Below, piece after piece: positions 10,301-16,167 of a stretch of DNA of 64,000 bases. Source of the stretch: Bacteroidota bacterium. GTDB lineage: Bacteria; Bacteroidota; Bacteroidia; 2-12-FULL-35-15. The stretch lies in NCBI GenBank assembly GCA_025963725.1, contig JAOQAE010000004.1, positions 62,001 through 126,000 on the forward strand, in the 5' to 3' direction. Each line of letters opens with the position of its first letter. Position 1 is the first letter of the stretch. The translations under genes were made by a program, and so were the position numbers. The notes beneath the pieces are model-generated. The model made no database searches. It had not been told where the DNA came from and saw only the letters and a list, made by a program, of their open reading frames with translations.

Positions 10301-10696
10301 GCCATCTGCTCCATCAATTCCGACAATACCGAAATGCTGTTTGCAGGCGCTTTCAGGCCATTGTTCATTCTTAACGGAAGCAAATTCGAAAAGGTGGAAG
10401 CCGATAAATTCCCTATCGGCGGATCACAGTTGGATGCGCAGCGCCGTTATACCAGCCACGCGATAAAGATCGGCAAAGGAGATACGTTTTACATGAGCTC
10501 CGATGGATATGCCGATCAGTTTGGCGGCGAAAAAGGAAAGAAGTTCATGGTGAAGCGCTTTAACGAGCTGCTGCTTTCCATCCAGGATAAAGGCATGGAG
10601 GAGCAGGGAAGGATCCTCGAGGAAACGTTCAACAGCTGGCGCGGCGAGTATCAGCAGGTCGACGACATTCTTGTCATGGGGATTCGATTCAGTTAA
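7394..10696 (+). CDS. Two-component-propeller/Y_Y_Y sensor fused to SpoIIE-type PP2C phosphatase
   Basis: A 1100-residue protein. A signal peptide or anchor (1-26) is followed by about 14 Reg_prop repeats with the signature GxxWIGTxGGGxxxxD, which should form two periplasmic seven-bladed propellers (about 30-690). A Y_Y_Y domain (about 705-795, YSYKLEGVDEDW), one transmembrane helix (800-820), a coiled coil and a cytoplasmic SpoIIE PP2C domain follow. PP2C motifs are GDFYWFG (from 890), DCTGHGVPGAFMS, SDGMDVAI and SSDGYADQFGG. In the familiar hybrid two-component layout the output is a histidine kinase; here a phosphatase takes that place. A ligand-dependent dephosphorylation of an STAS- or SiaC-like partner is the likely mechanism. 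A protein with the same layout and length is at 36892-40194. Confidence 0.9.
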   Translation: MRIRLPKHIFLLTILLFVLAAGRLASQELKFGHITADQGLSMGVVNCILQDSRGFMWFGTQDGLNKYDGYNITVYKHNPLDSNSLSNNFINTLYEDREGILWIGTDGGGIEAYSLITGKFTHHQYEREKKNSISNNKIRSIIEDKEGMLWVGTDEGLNMLNRSTGAFTRYLNDSNDPNSLSNNAAWCLHEGGDGVLWIGTSGGGLNSFDKKTNTFKNYQQLDETTGAVVENSNQVRSIHEDKDGIFWIGTFGDGVQIFDPRSKTFLRNLLNNEKDANTLAHNGITSITEDVNGVLWIGTYGGGLDQYFKKTGRYRHYRYDEKNQNGINSNQVKCIYHDKVGSVWIGTEGGGVNVHFRASSKFQYYKKKDDSQNSLQSNVVLALMQDRSGLVWIGTSQGGLTSLDRETDTYTQYPQLSTASNNSILSLCEDKDGWIWVGTWGRGLNSYDKKTKKVTSYSLFKSQNNGTIISIMQGRNGLIWVGTYKGGVFSYDKSRNIFTHYTIESGLSSNNIYTIFEDSKGLIWIGTEGGGVNALNVETGAVKVYARDEKGNSISSNSINHIYEDAKNNLWFATANGLNKFDPRTEHFDHYFEKDGLPNDYIYCVMPDKQGNLWMTTNKGISKFNPALKNVSGSAFHNYDVNDGLQGMEHNQGAFFCSKSGEMFVGGVNGFNVFNPEKITDNPHVPPVRIISYKRFGKEVELDTLIYNKKYLDLSWKQNFFSFDFVALDYQMPGKNKYSYKLEGVDEDWSPVGSQRYASYTELSGGTYVFRVRAANSDGVWNDEGVTLTIRINPPFWKTKLFYALCIILIIAGFTVFVRYRTSSIKRENRKLEEKVEERTQELAQKNKDITSSIQYAKRIQLAILPPLEQIFKYFPESFLLYKPKDIVSGDFYWFGIKNGRKIIAVVDCTGHGVPGAFMSMIGHNLLNQIIIENGITAPDQILNALHKGVQSALKQGTNVVDTSDGMDVAICSINSDNTEMLFAGAFRPLFILNGSKFEKVEADKFPIGGSQLDAQRRYTSHAIKIGKGDTFYMSSDGYADQFGGEKGKKFMVKRFNELLLSIQDKGMEEQGRILEETFNSWRGEYQQVDDILVMGIRFS

Positions 10697-10703
10697 TGGA
10701 GGA

Positions 10704-10725
10704 GATCCCGATTCATCGGGATGAC
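10704..10725. repeat. Short hairpin of the GATCCCG...CGGGATGAC family
   Basis: GATCCCG, a short loop and CGGGATGAC form a small palindrome just after the PP2C stop codon. It matches the ends of the larger copies at 29330-29356 and 51803-51885. It may also serve as a weak 3'-end hairpin, but it lacks a T-run. Confidence 0.5.
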
Positions 10726-10766
10726 ATCCTGGTCATAAGGATCCGGTTCAGCTGATCCCGCCTCAT

Positions 10767-10796
10767 TTTGTTATTCTGTAAAATTGTTTAACTTTG
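10767..10796 (+). promoter_or_regulatory. Bacteroidota-type promoter for the lipoprotein gene
   Basis: TTTG (10767-10770), an 18-bp spacer and TAACTTTG (10789-10796) match the -33 TTTG and -7 TAnnTTTG consensus. The ATG is about 94 bp downstream, leaving a leader of roughly 85 nt. Confidence 0.7.
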
Positions 10797-10889
10797 TTCG
10801 TAGGATAAAACCAGCATAGAACTAACAATTATTCATGAATGTATCTGCAAAGAGCTCTCATGAAACCATAACCTCTTAAACCCGGAAAT

Positions 10890-11726
10890 ATGAAACGTAT
10901 TTTAATGGCTTCGGCTGTACTTGTTACCGTAATGGGAGCAACATTTACTTCCTGCAAAAAGGAAAAGCCCGACACAGAAACACAATCGGCAGTGGATAAC
11001 AGCATCTGCGAAGCCGAGTTCGGAAAATCGATGACCGCCGTAAATGGCTTTGCCATCAAGGAAAACGGGATCAAAGGCATGCTCGATGCCAGCAGCGCTA
11101 TGTCGGGCAGCCCTACCATCATTGTAGACCCGGCAGATACGCTCGACGGTTTTCCGATAACGATGACGATCGATTACGGCACCCCGGCATCGCCTACCAC
11201 CGATGCAGTTGACGGTAAAACCCGCAGCGGTCAGGTGATCTGCGTATTCTCCAACTACTGGCACATTGTAGGCTCGTACGTAAAGGTAACCATGGTGAAC
11301 TACCGTGTGGGCACGAGCACATACGGCTGCGACAGCATGCGGATCACGCACAGCGCCACAAGCTCGTTCTCCCACCAGATCTTCAGGGGAAGGTGCAGCG
11401 ACCCGTCATGGGCAAATACACTGCAGTGGGAAGGCATCCGTACATTCTCGCAAACGGCTGGCGTTTCAACGCCGCTTAATATGATGGATGACGTGTACAG
11501 CCTCACCGGCAGCGCAAGCGGCGTGAACCGCGAAGGAAAAGCCTATACGGTGAGCATTTCGTCGCCAATAGTAAAGCGCACTTCCTGCAGCTGGGTAGAG
11601 TCGGGAAGGGTAGACATCACCCCCGAAGGACTTGCGGTGCGCACAGTGGATTATGGCAGCGGAACATGTGATGCGCAGGCCACTTTAACCATCAACGGAA
11701 ATACGTTCACATTCAATATGAATTAA
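10890..11726 (+). CDS. Lipoprotein of the DYGxGxCD family
   Basis: A 278-residue protein with a lipoprotein signal peptide (Cys22 in TFTSCKKEK), so probably lipid-anchored in the outer or inner membrane. The mature part is beta-rich, with six or more cysteines. Its C-terminal half reads DDVYSLTGSASG, then CSWVESGRVDIT, then DYGSGTCDAQATLTINGN. The same series of motifs occurs in the lipoprotein at 57902-58741, so the two are paralogues. I recognise no enzymatic motif; the function is unknown. It has its own promoter and terminator and lies between the propeller-PP2C gene and the siaB-like gene. Confidence 0.8.
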   Translation: MKRILMASAVLVTVMGATFTSCKKEKPDTETQSAVDNSICEAEFGKSMTAVNGFAIKENGIKGMLDASSAMSGSPTIIVDPADTLDGFPITMTIDYGTPASPTTDAVDGKTRSGQVICVFSNYWHIVGSYVKVTMVNYRVGTSTYGCDSMRITHSATSSFSHQIFRGRCSDPSWANTLQWEGIRTFSQTAGVSTPLNMMDDVYSLTGSASGVNREGKAYTVSISSPIVKRTSCSWVESGRVDITPEGLAVRTVDYGSGTCDAQATLTINGNTFTFNMN

Positions 11727-11730
11727 GAGC

Positions 11731-11757
11731 AAAAGCCCTGTATTTACAGGGCTTTTT
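11731..11757 (+). terminator. Intrinsic terminator after the lipoprotein gene
   Basis: AAAAGCCCTGTA (11731-11742) pairs with TACAGGGCTTTT (11745-11756), with a T-run on the plus strand. It starts 4 bp after the stop codon. Confidence 0.9.
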
Positions 11758-11796
11758 ACATTAAAAAGAATATTTTAAGAAAAATGTAAAAACTGC

Positions 11797-11825
11797 TTGT
11801 TTAATAAAACTTATTTATATATTTG
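11797..11825 (+). promoter_or_regulatory. Bacteroidota-type promoter for the siaB-siaC-like operon
   Basis: TTG (11797-11799), an 18-bp spacer and TATATTTG (11818-11825) fit the -33/-7 consensus. The first gene starts about 50 bp downstream. With the upstream terminator at 11731-11757 it marks siaB-siaC as a separate transcript. Confidence 0.65.
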
Positions 11826-11875
11826 CTTAATTAATAATCAGAATAATAGGCTTAATCGAATAAATTAGCGTTTTT

Positions 11876-12421
11876 ATGATGTTAGATATTTACGATTTTT
11901 ACGATAAAATGGAGCGTAATAATATTATGCTCTCTTTTAAAGGTGATATTACTTCTGAATTATTGACATCAATCCTGCAGATCATGGAATCCAAACTTGA
12001 TAACCTGCAGGAAGAACCAAAGATCAAAAAGAAAGTTTACAATGTACTGGTGGAATGCCTTCAAAACCTGTATCACCACATGGATGAAGTAGCGCCGGAA
12101 CAGAATGACAAGATCCGCTCGGCAATTTTCATGATCGGTAAACTGGATAATCAATACAACATCATTACAGGGAATTATATCAAGAACGAGAACGTGGCAG
12201 GCCTTAAAAAGCGGTTAGAGGATATTAATTTACTGTCGAAGGAGGAGCTGAAAGAGTATTACAAGGCGGTTCTGAACAACGGTGAAATGTCGCTCAAAGG
12301 CGGCGGCGGCCTGGGAATGATCGACATTGCCCGTAAAACAGGCGAGAAGCTGAATTTTAATTTTTCCCCCGTAGATAACACATTTTCATTTTTTACATTA
12401 AATATTAAAATCTCACAATAA
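11876..12421 (+). CDS. SiaB-like protein kinase (DUF6272)
   Basis: A 181-residue cytoplasmic protein matching the SiaB family, a GHKL-type (anti-sigma-factor-like) kinase fold. An N-terminal MxFKGDIT-type segment is followed by KVYNVLVECLQNLYHHMDE, which resembles the N-box helix of GHKL ATPases (E-x-x-x-N). The segment GGGGLGMIDIARKTG resembles a glycine-rich ATP lid. In Pseudomonas SiaB phosphorylates SiaC and is countered by the PP2C phosphatase SiaA. A second in-frame ATG at 11879 and one at 11909 are possible starts. The gene is followed 10 bp later by the siaC-like gene, so the pair is an operon. Confidence 0.85.
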   Translation: MMLDIYDFYDKMERNNIMLSFKGDITSELLTSILQIMESKLDNLQEEPKIKKKVYNVLVECLQNLYHHMDEVAPEQNDKIRSAIFMIGKLDNQYNIITGNYIKNENVAGLKKRLEDINLLSKEELKEYYKAVLNNGEMSLKGGGGLGMIDIARKTGEKLNFNFSPVDNTFSFFTLNIKISQ

Positions 12422-12431
12422 AATTAAGCGT

Positions 12432-12812
12432 ATGGAAACAATTTCAATTGAAGGAACACCAAAAACCCCAACCATTACTTTTGATACCGGGAAAGGTTTT
12501 TTAGAAATCAAAGGACGTTCAATCCCTGAGAACTCTATCGAGTTCTATAAGCCCCTGGTGGATTGGCTGGAAAAATATGCTGCAAAGCCTCAGTCTGCAA
12601 CTAACGTGAACATTCAGTTAGAATACTTCAACACAAGTTCTTCTAAATGTATCCTTGATGTATTCAAGAAACTGGAAGCGATCAACAAAGGTGGCAGCCA
12701 GGTTACGATCAACTGGTACTATGAAGAGGATGATGAGGATATGCTGGAAGCCGGCGAGGATTACCAGGCGATCATCAATGTGCCCTTCAAAATGGTGCAG
12801 GTAGAAGAATAA
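12432..12812 (+). CDS. SiaC-like regulatory phosphoprotein (DUF1987)
   Basis: A 126-residue protein matching the SiaC/DUF1987 family, which folds like an STAS-type anti-anti-sigma factor. The expected features are the opening EGTPKTPTITFD, the central segment GKGFLEIKGRSIPEN, and the phosphosite region FNTSSSKCILDVFK, where one of the Thr/Ser residues (TSSS) is the phosphorylation site in the family. The phosphorylation state of SiaC decides whether it binds a downstream partner, a diguanylate cyclase in Pseudomonas; no GGDEF protein is present in this window. It is cotranscribed with the SiaB-like kinase gene and ends at a strong terminator. Confidence 0.88.
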   Translation: METISIEGTPKTPTITFDTGKGFLEIKGRSIPENSIEFYKPLVDWLEKYAAKPQSATNVNIQLEYFNTSSSKCILDVFKKLEAINKGGSQVTINWYYEEDDEDMLEAGEDYQAIINVPFKMVQVEE

Positions 12813-12830
12813 TTCTCTCACAGAAAAATT

Positions 12831-12870
12831 AAAGGGAATATGTTGCTGTATGCAATGTATTCCCTTTTTT
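12831..12870 (+). terminator. Intrinsic terminator of the siaB-siaC-like operon
   Basis: AAAGGGAATA (12831-12840) pairs with TATTCCCTTT (12858-12867), followed by more T residues. The upstream ATG of the next frame (12850) lies inside this hairpin, which argues for the ATG at 12886 as the true start of that gene. Confidence 0.9.
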
Positions 12871-12885
12871 GTTTGTTACATCATT

Positions 12886-15408
12886 ATGATTAAACACAAC
12901 AGCTTTAACAATCCTTTGAAGTTAGCGCTTTTGCTGCTCTGTTTCTGCATTGCGGAAATCAGCACGGCCCAGGAGCTCATTCCCTATAAGACGGGCCGCT
13001 TTTGGGGCTTTTGCCGGGGCGAAAAAAGCAATATCCTGATAGCTCCCTGCTTTTCAGGCTTTCGCTATTTCAGTTACATGTCGGGAGAAACGCGAAACGA
13101 TATGTACATTGTCGGAGGAGCAAAAGAGCTTTTTGGGGTGGTCGATACGGAAGGTAAGCTCATTGTGGATACTATTTATACGATGCTTGAGGTGATTTCA
13201 TGGCCCGATGCTCCCGAGGCATTATTCTATGCGCTCAAGCCTGACGGGCGGGTTGCTGTGACCGACATCCGGGGCCGCGTGCTTATTCCTTCCGCGCACA
13301 GGTCGGTTGAGCCTGTGCAGCTTTCATGGAATGATACGGTCCGGAATGTTTTTATTGAGCATTTGAATGACAGCTCTTTTGTTTATGATCCCGGTTACAG
13401 GCTGCTTGTAAGAGCGAAAGGCTATATCGAAGGCTATTACAGCGGATACTGGCTCAATAGCATCCGTAAGCGGGAGAAAACTTTAACGCGCGCAGTGTAT
13501 GGTCTGCTCGACAGTTCAGGAAGAACAGTACAGCCGGTAAAGTACAGTTTTATTGATCCGCTTGGAATGTATAACCGGGACGGACAGCCAACCCGGGAAT
13601 ATAAGGGTGTGCTGAGGCTTGAAACCGCAAAGGGCTGTTACCTGTTCTCCACGGTTACACATAAACGAAGCCCGGCATTCGGCCGGCAGGTGTATCCGGT
13701 AAGTGACAGCCTGTACCTGGCGGAGGCTCCTCAAAAAAAGCACCAGCAGCGCCTGTTCAATATCAATACCAATGAGTATGTAAGAATGGAAGGAAGCGGG
13801 AACTATACGCTTGAACAGATCAGGGGTGAGCGGCAAAGTGTGTTCGTCCTCCAAAAAGACAAGCGCACAGGGGTGATAAACGACGATGGTAAAATCATCA
13901 TTCCTCCGTTGAAAGATGCATACTATGACATCGAATGGGCTTTTGATAACCGGCTTAACGTTAAGCAATGGACCCGCACCGGCGATACGATCTATTGTTA
14001 TGATCATGAGGGAACGCTTTATGAAAGGCAGTACATGAAAGATACGCTCTCCGAAGCGCAACTGTACATGAAAGCTTCCGGCTTAAAGTACTCCTATAAC
14101 CGCATACTGAACAAGCAGGGTAAGTTATTGCTTTCTGCTACAGCGGATGCGCAATTGTATTATTTGTCTCTTCCGTTTTCGGGAGATACACTGATCGCTT
14201 ACACAGAAAGAGGGGACGGAAGCGTAAAGCTTTACAAGGTTTTTGAGGAGGCCTTACTGATCGATTCTTCGGCCGGGCTGAGTGTTTTGCCGGGTAATTA
14301 CATTCAGTTGTACACCAACTATGGGCAAAATGTGAAAATACTTGACAGCATGCTCCGGAAGGTCATGGAGGTTCAATACCTACAGGCGATGAGCTTTGGA
14401 TACTATGCATATAACAAGGGGAGATCGTATACCTACGATCATTCGTTTCACCTGATCCATGAGGACGAGAAAGGATTCATCTTTGGCGAGCAGTGGCTTG
14501 GCGGCATTCCGGGGATCGGTGGCTTTTGTGTAATGGACCCGCTTACCGGGAAGCCTGCGGGCAATGAGGTGTATGAGAGGAACTATCAGGTAAGCAATGC
14601 TCTATGGATCGTGAAAAAGAACGGTTGTTATTTCCTGACCGATCATAAGCTGAAAGTGCTTTTTTGTTTCCATGATTCATTGTCGGCGATGAACCGTAAG
14701 TACGTGGACAGGATCTGCGCCCGCTATTTTTTTGATCCCTATATTCCCGATGCTAAGGCGTATGAGCTGCTGATGAACAATGATACGGTCAGCTACGCTC
14801 CCGCCGGCAGCTGGTGGCATTTGCCTTCTTATATCAGCACCGTAAAGAACGGCCGCTTAAACATATATGATTCGCTCGGGACAGTTCTTTTCAGCTGCCA
14901 GCTTGCCAAAGCAAAGGATCAGCTGCCGAAGGCTTCTGTGCCTTTTGGAAATGGAAATATTGTATATGGCGATTCTGCTGCTTTCCTTGTTCCCGGCGCT
15001 GTAAAATGCGTAAAGGCAGATACAGCAAATTATGTGAAAGGATATACGTTCAGCGATCATAGCAGGTTCTTTTTTCTCAATCAGAGGCCGGAGGATGCGA
15101 AAAGCCGGAATACTGAATGCGATATGTTTGATATGGAAACCGGCAGGCTTGTCTTCAGCGGTATCAGTGATTGCCAGAATTGCGATGCCCATGAATCACA
15201 TCCTTACAAGGTGTTCCGGCAGGCTGGTGTATACAAGCTCTTGAATAAGGAAGGCGCTGTAATGATGGAGCAGAAGGAAAAATTTATGATCATCCCGCAT
15301 TCTAATGGAAGAACGGTGGTAGCCCGCACTTATTCATACCCTCCAACCTCTGAGGGGATCATCGGATTTATCGACGATAACGGGAACCTAGCAGCAGACG
15401 AAAAGTGA
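12886..15408 (+). CDS. Exported WG-repeat-like protein
   Basis: An 840-residue protein starting at ATG 12886, with a signal peptide ending near STAQ (residue ~29). The mature part has many WG-type units, such as GRFWGFCRGEKSNILI, ELFGVVDTEGKLIVD, RVAVTDIRGRVLIP and RTGVINDDGKIIIPP, which normally form beta-propeller or solenoid scaffolds in the periplasm or at the surface. No catalytic motif is evident. It follows the siaB-siaC operon but is separated from it by a terminator. It is convergent with the LytTR regulator gene, with only 4 bp between the stop codons. Confidence 0.7.
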   Translation: MIKHNSFNNPLKLALLLLCFCIAEISTAQELIPYKTGRFWGFCRGEKSNILIAPCFSGFRYFSYMSGETRNDMYIVGGAKELFGVVDTEGKLIVDTIYTMLEVISWPDAPEALFYALKPDGRVAVTDIRGRVLIPSAHRSVEPVQLSWNDTVRNVFIEHLNDSSFVYDPGYRLLVRAKGYIEGYYSGYWLNSIRKREKTLTRAVYGLLDSSGRTVQPVKYSFIDPLGMYNRDGQPTREYKGVLRLETAKGCYLFSTVTHKRSPAFGRQVYPVSDSLYLAEAPQKKHQQRLFNINTNEYVRMEGSGNYTLEQIRGERQSVFVLQKDKRTGVINDDGKIIIPPLKDAYYDIEWAFDNRLNVKQWTRTGDTIYCYDHEGTLYERQYMKDTLSEAQLYMKASGLKYSYNRILNKQGKLLLSATADAQLYYLSLPFSGDTLIAYTERGDGSVKLYKVFEEALLIDSSAGLSVLPGNYIQLYTNYGQNVKILDSMLRKVMEVQYLQAMSFGYYAYNKGRSYTYDHSFHLIHEDEKGFIFGEQWLGGIPGIGGFCVMDPLTGKPAGNEVYERNYQVSNALWIVKKNGCYFLTDHKLKVLFCFHDSLSAMNRKYVDRICARYFFDPYIPDAKAYELLMNNDTVSYAPAGSWWHLPSYISTVKNGRLNIYDSLGTVLFSCQLAKAKDQLPKASVPFGNGNIVYGDSAAFLVPGAVKCVKADTANYVKGYTFSDHSRFFFLNQRPEDAKSRNTECDMFDMETGRLVFSGISDCQNCDAHESHPYKVFRQAGVYKLLNKEGAVMMEQKEKFMIIPHSNGRTVVARTYSYPPTSEGIIGFIDDNGNLAADEK

Positions 15409-15412
15409 GGCA

Positions 15413-16165
15413 TCAGATCTTATTCAGCCTCTTTAAAAAGTCCTCTTTCTTGCGTTTCGAAACCGTGATCTCATCGCCATTGCTCATTGTCACTTGTCCG
15501 CCTTCGCCCTTTGCATAGCTCTTAATGTGCTGAAGGCTGATGAGGTGTGCATGGTGCACCCTGCAAAAGCCCGACTGTTCCAGCTGTTCCTCAAATTCCT
15601 TCAGGCTCCGTGTTGAATGCAGCTTAGTGCCATCTGCCAGGCAGCACCAGGTATATTTTCCATCGGCCTCGCAGTGGATGATGTCGGCAAGGTCGATAAA
15701 TACAAGCCCGCCATGCGTTGGCAGCGCCACCTTGTTGCTGCTCTTTGAAACGCCGGAATTGTGATAGCTTTCCACCAGGTGCTGCACCGATTCCATATTC
15801 TTTTTCGGATCCTGGACAGTCGCCTTTTTCACGGCGCTGATCAGCTCCTCTATATTGATCGGCTTCAGGAGATAATCGACAGCGCTGTATTTAAAGGCTT
15901 TTACGGCGTACTGATCATAAGCCGTGGTAAAGATCACTGAGAAGGAGATGTTGTTTATCTTTTCAAGCAGCTCGAAGCCCCATCCGCCCGGCATCTCGAT
16001 GTCGAGGAACACGAGGGATGGATTAATCTCTTCGATCACCTTCTTTGCTTCCCTCAGTGAGCCTGCGCTGCCCACGACCGTGATTTCGGGGCAGTACTTT
16101 CTCAGCAGGTTCGAGAGCACGCTCCGTCCTAATTCCTCATCATCAACAATTACCGCTTTTATCAT
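15413..16165 (-). CDS. LytTR-family response regulator
   Basis: A 250-residue protein with an N-terminal receiver domain: acidic pair D8/D9, phospho-acceptor D55 in VFLDIEMPGG, and K101 in DYLLKPI. The C-terminal LytTR DNA-binding domain (about 145-248) includes the typical FCRVHHAHLISLQHIKSY and DEITVSKRKKEDF. It binds DNA as a dimer through beta-strand contacts. It starts 2 bp after the stop codon of the histidine kinase gene, so the two form a cotranscribed LytS-LytR-type pair. Targets cannot be read from the sequence. Confidence 0.93.
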   Translation of the reverse strand: MIKAVIVDDEELGRSVLSNLLRKYCPEITVVGSAGSLREAKKVIEEINPSLVFLDIEMPGGWGFELLEKINNISFSVIFTTAYDQYAVKAFKYSAVDYLLKPINIEELISAVKKATVQDPKKNMESVQHLVESYHNSGVSKSSNKVALPTHGGLVFIDLADIIHCEADGKYTWCCLADGTKLHSTRSLKEFEEQLEQSGFCRVHHAHLISLQHIKSYAKGEGGQVTMSNGDEITVSKRKKEDFLKRLNKI

Positions 16166-16167
16166 AT

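Noticed and set aside
12850-12885. Upstream ATG of the WG-repeat protein
   Set aside because: The codons fall within the terminator hairpin of the siaB-siaC-like operon; the ATG at 12886 gives a normal signal peptide.
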